Source of the DNA: Bactericera cockerelli
Taxonomy: Eukaryota > Arthropoda > Insecta > Hemiptera > Triozidae
Direction: 5' to 3'
DNA: 64,000 nt
Assembly (NCBI GenBank): GCA_024516035.1
Contig: CM044959.1
Coordinates: 28,050,605-28,114,604, forward strand
The first letter of the stretch is position 1. Every line of letters starts with the position of its first letter. A program made the translations under genes and the position numbers. Positions 37,772-43,700 of the stretch are shown here, piece after piece. The notes beneath the pieces are model-generated. The model did not search any database. It had not been told where the DNA came from and was given only the letters and a program-made list of their open reading frames with translations.

Positions 37772-40700
37772 ACAACATTCGTTGTTGTATCCCAGAACAG
37801 GAGTCCCTGATTGGAGGAGAGCACAAGAGTCTGAGCGAAGTAGGTCCACAGGTAGTAGGGTCGTATGTTGGCGAAGTAGATGAAGGAATCTATGGAGAGA
37901 GCAATGCGCAGTGAACTGGGACCCCAGGCACAGGAGGAGAGATCGGAACCGGGGAGTTTCAGACTGCGGATGTGCTGCGATGAGGAAGAAAAGAAGTATA
38001 AGTATAAGTAGTGCTTTATTTAGACTGTCAGCGCAAGACAGGTAGTCCCATTATGCCAAAAGAAAAGTCAGGAAAAGAAAAATTCGTTTGCTATCTAACA
38101 AAAATACTATTTTAAGACGGTATCTGAATTTTTTCAGAGCAATACTATTAATAGGTACCGTTTATGAGATACTTCGTAGTTTTTGAAATCATTACAGTCT
38201 CTATTAACTTCTCCTATGAGTACCTAAATTCGCTAATAATCTCTACAAAAGAGTCTCTTGGTGCTTTTTTACTGAGTTGGAAATTTTAACACAATATATC
38301 GGCTTTCAGAGAAATAAAAATGAGTAAGTAATGTAATCGGTAGTCGGTAGTACCAATAAAGTTTCAACCTTTCAGCTATTGGTCCATAAATTTGTCTGTA
38401 AACAAGATACATATACAGGGTGTCCCACCAAACTTGGACACCTCAAATTACTCGGCTCCTGAAAGAGTTTTTGAAAAATAAAAAATCCTAGGGTACATGG
38501 TCTAATTATGCGGTTTCAGTCATGAATTTTTTTTTATACAGGGTGGTTCAGAAGTCAGAAATTGAGATGTCAACTTTCGATTTTTAAATGGATCGACCTG
38601 AATTTTATTTGATAATTTTACTTCTAAATGGTTCCTGAGTACTTTTTTAACCACCCTGTATACCACCCTTGTGAACCACCCTGTATAAAAAAATTTGATG
38701 CCAATTGAAAGTGCGTGTTTTCATTACACAAACACTCTCTATTCTTGTTATCGAAAAAATTAAACAAACTTGAGTTATTCGAGATTTAGAAAAAAAATTG
38801 GTCGAAAAAAAACCACCCTGTATGTAAAATTTTTGTTTAAAAAAGTACTCAGGAACCATTTAGAAGTAAAATTATCAAATAAAATTCAGGTCGATCCATT
38901 TAAAAATCGAAAGTTGACACCTCAATTTCTGACTTTTGAACCACCCTGTATAAAAAAATTTCATGACTGAAACCGCAAAGTTAGACCATGTACCCTAGAT
39001 TTTTTTATTTTTCAAAAACTCTTTCAGGGGCCGAGTAATTTGAGGTGTCCAAGTTTGTACGTAGACCATTTGTGAAATAGGGATGAGAAATACACTTTTT
39101 GTTGATATTACACTCTACTCGCACGATTTTGATAGTTTTTGGTGGTTTCGGACAGTTTCTGCTAAAGAGTTAGAGATCTGCATAGCTTTAGAAGAGTGGA
39201 ACACACGCTAACATTAGTGAGTGAGCTGATTCCTTACCAACTTGATTTTTTATTTATTTAAAGATAGTTTTTCACAGCTTTCTTTGTTTCGTAGCCATGA
39301 AACAAGAGCTACTGTAGACGCTTGTGGTCTGTGTGGTCTGTGTTGTAGCCGTTGTCGGCGCGGGGGTTCGAAACCGGGACCTTCAGCATGGTAAGCGAGT
39401 GCTTAACCACTGAGCTATTCGTGCGCTCAAATTAAAAAGTACACACTTACCTCCCCATTGGATGAGAAGAACTGAACCACATTGGATGACTTGCTGTCTC
39501 CTTGCAGCTTGGTGGTTCCCGCTACCGCAGCCACGCTGCCCTCTTCATTCCACTCGCAGCATCGGATGCTCATGCTGGCATGCACTACGATGGGCTTATC
39601 ATCCACGTAGCTCCGCATGAATTGAATACACCCAGAAGTAAAGCTTATTACCAGAGGACGATCGTTCGGTTTAGGTGTAACTTCAATGCTTCCTGATGAG
39701 TCAAATAAATCACGTGAGTGTGTGTGTTGTTTTTGTTCACTCATTATTAATGATAATTTCAATTAATTACAATTTTATATAACAAGTTAAAACTAGTTCT
39801 TCTTTTTTTGTAAAAGGGTACATATATCACTGTCTACTACCCCAGTAAATTTAAGGGCGAAATTAATAGACGTTTTTGTAATACTTTTGTGCCGCTAAGT
39901 CACGGATTGCGTACTGTGTAAGGTACGGAAAATCGACGCTAAGCAATGACTTAAATAATCGATTTTGTCTTTTAATTTCACCCTAAATGATTTAGAACAG
40001 AACAGATAAATTAGGTATCCTTGAAGTGAGATTTGTTTTTCTGAAAAGTTAAAAGAAGTTCAACCTTGGCTCTGCGTAACACACTACCTTTTGTCCGTCT
40101 CAAGTAGTATTTAAGAGCGGCAATCTCCCCCATCTCATTGTCTGACCCAGGATGGACGCTCACTTTGTTCATGAAGTTTCCTTCACAATCGTACAAGTGG
40201 ACTTGCCCTCCTTTCATGGAAAAGAGCAAATTCTGAGAGTCACCAGTCCACTGAACGCCCAACATGGATGTCTTCTTGAAATCTTTGCCCCAGATTCGAT
40301 TTCCATCAACTGAACCCACAATCACAGCACCTGAAATCCATGATGGAATACGAATTTATTTATAAGTACTTTTTTTTCTCTCTTCTTTTTCTGGCATTGG
40401 TATAGGCAAGGCCATTCCATACAGCCAACTTTATAAGTACTTGATATGGGCCTTCTTTTGTGCAAGTGTGAAACGGTACTTTTTTAAATTGTTATTATTT
40501 TAATTATTTTCATTTATAATTTTTATAAATAAAACGGTACTTATGTTTTATTTCGGTTTGAAATATGCTAGAGAACATTAAGGGCGAAATTAATAGACCT
40601 TTTTTGTAATACCGCTGTGGCGCTAAATCTCGGATTGCGTACTGTCTTAGATAGAGAAAACCAATGCTAAGCAAAGATTTAAGCTAATCAATTTAGTCTA

Positions 40701-43700
40701 TTAATTTCGCCCTAAATTAATATCCTTGCTAGACTAGGTATGACGTAACACTTATACAGTACAAAGCAAAAACGAAGCATACAAGTGCGAAATAAGTATC
40801 TTCTTTGGCACGCAAAAAATTGCTCATTTTGAATATAATGAAATAAAATATTTAATATAAGACGTAAAAAATTATGTGAGGAGATGTGGAATTGTAGGAA
40901 AATCAGAAAAAATATTACAAGTAGGTACCTAGATAGAAAGAAATCTAATGAAACTGTCTTATAAGAAACTGTGGCTTTTGTAGACAAAGATGTTAGGAAA
41001 AAAACATGTGCTAGGCTAGGTGATTTTCGATGATATTTTCAATACAGATCTACTGAAAATACACTCCTCATCATACATCAATCAATACTATATTAAGACT
41101 ACAAAAGTGAAAAACTATTTATATAGTGTGACATAATTTATAAATCTATAGCATATCTACTAGTGAATTCATGAGCTATCAAGTTTGTTATGTAGTTACC
41201 ATCTTCATAGACAATACAAATTTTGGATCCTGATTCATTCCAACTCATTCCTTTCACCACAGATTTATTTCTGTTGTTAATCATTTCTTCACACCATGCT
41301 CCCTTGAAAGAAATGTGTCAATTCAATTTTAGAAGAGTTATAATTTCAAGTTTAACACTGCATCTATCATTGGTCAACTGTCTGAAAATTTCTTTTCTTT
41401 TTCATAAATAATTATTTATTTTTATAAAAAAGATTTCAGACTAATCACTTGATTGATTAAAATAATATTGTAGTTACTAGGTAGATGGGTAGGTATCCAT
41501 TTTTCTACATAATATACTCGTATAATATCAAAAGTTTCTTTACTTAGTTCATGTAGGTTGCTTATAAAAACTGAAGTACAATTATTCCTCAGAAGACTTT
41601 TTTCAAATATTTACCTTATACAACATCCATACAATGATGAGACCACTCTCATCACTTGACGTCAACTTCTCATATTGTTCATTCCAAGTGATGGCTTGAA
41701 CTCTACCACTGTGCCCCTGAAGACTTTGGTTCATTGCCAGATTCACATTAGCTGCAGTAACTTGGCCTGTGGCTGATTGAGATTCTTTACCTTGGTTAAT
41801 TGAATAAAGAAAAAAAAAAAACTGATAATGATAAGATCAGTCCTGGTAGCTCAATGGGCAATGAGTCAGGTAATCCAGAGGTTGTGGGTTTGAAACACAG
41901 CCAGGACATGAGAAGTTAGCCCCCCAAATATTTTACACATCTCTTTCAATGATGGGTCATTTTATAATGTCATGCACCATTATATTGAATAAATAAAGTA
42001 ACAAGTTGGGATTTATCTAGTATTGCCAGAATTATTGAATGCCCATAGATTTTTCATCCCTGCGCTCTCTGTGAGGAGGCCCTTACATCACCACATATAT
42101 GAGTACTAATCAGATAGTTTTAATATTTCACTTTGATTTTTTTAAAAATTTTCCTACTTAAGAAAAAAAAAAAAAAAAACATTAAACCAAAACAATATAT
42201 TGTATACTTCATTTTGAAAGCATTTTCCAATCTACCAGTTAGCGACTTTTGTAGAAAACGACCTTTGAGTTTTAGGGCATGTGACCTAATTGTAATGTCA
42301 TGTGACCCAGTTGTAATATCCTACTAAATTTGATAATGTTGCTGTTAAGAAATGAAAAGAACAATGTAATTTTTGTGGCAAATTCAAAACAAAGCCTTTT
42401 TTACTTATTTTTTTAATTAGATCTTTTTAAACTATTGTACTAGACCTACTTTATATCCCAGTTATTTTGTCACAACTGGGTCACATCAACTGGGTCACAC
42501 ATTTACAACTCGGTCACTCATAAAATGTGACCTTGTTGTACGTGACCCAGTTGTAAAAATAAACATTTTCATTTTTTTAATTTTAAAATTGATTTTAACT
42601 TTAAAAAGGTAATTGAAATTTTAAAATAACTAATATTTTACACTTATTAAAAAAAAAGAAAAAAGAAAGAAAAATAATTAATAACGAAAAAAACTATGTG
42701 ACCTAGTTGTTAATCATGATCGAAATATTTAACTTACCAAAAATTAATTCAGAGAAAAAACACTAAAACGTATGATGTTCTCATCAAAAATGTTACTGGC
42801 CAGCTAAACTGATCCCTGTGCTTCAATGAGCAATCTCAAACATAACGAAAACTTGTTTTCTTTTGTCTCCTACTCAAATCACTTGTTGAACAAATAGTTG
42901 TGACCCAGTTGTACAAATTTTGAAAGACTAATTTTCAATCAAGAAAATCGTTTGGAAAAAATAATGAATTTTATGATACCATGAAATTCGCATTTTAATT
43001 ACTCTTCTAAAAGTATTTGATTACAATTTTTTAAAAAAAATATTATACACAAAAATTTTTTATTACGTATAAGATTTCAAAATAGTGTCGGGGACATGTG
43101 ACCCAGCATGTATTTCGAGTACATTGAAGACTTAAAACGATCCAAATTCTTATTATATGATATATTTTTTGCTCTGGGTATGTTAAAAAAATAATTCTCT
43201 ATCATTAATTGGTTGCAAGATTATCGGAAAACACTAAACCACAAAGAAAAACAGAAGTGACAAAAATACTAAAACTATCTGATCAGTGCTCATATATATT
43301 TCAAATACTACTTCTTTTTAATGGTCAGTCCTTTATGGAACAATTTGTTTTAAAGGCTAAAAAACGGCAACTTTTGTTTTAAATTACACTTTTTCTTTGA
43401 GCCTTTAACAAATGTTTTAAAGCCTAAAAACTTCACCTTTAGCTAGACCAAAGTCACTAATTACAACAAAAACAATTTTACAAAAATTGAGCAGCCATTA
43501 AATCACTGTGTGATGAGAATAGTCACAGTAGCCAAGTGGTGTAGCAGTCTGTACTGCACCAGTTTTACATACACAGAGACCTGGGTTTGATTTCCAGCAG
43601 GGTAGGAATTTTTCTGCTCTGTACTTGGATGTCTAGGGTCAACTCATACCTTGTGAGGAAAAATGAGTTGTTACAACCTGTGGCACCATTATCAGAGTAC

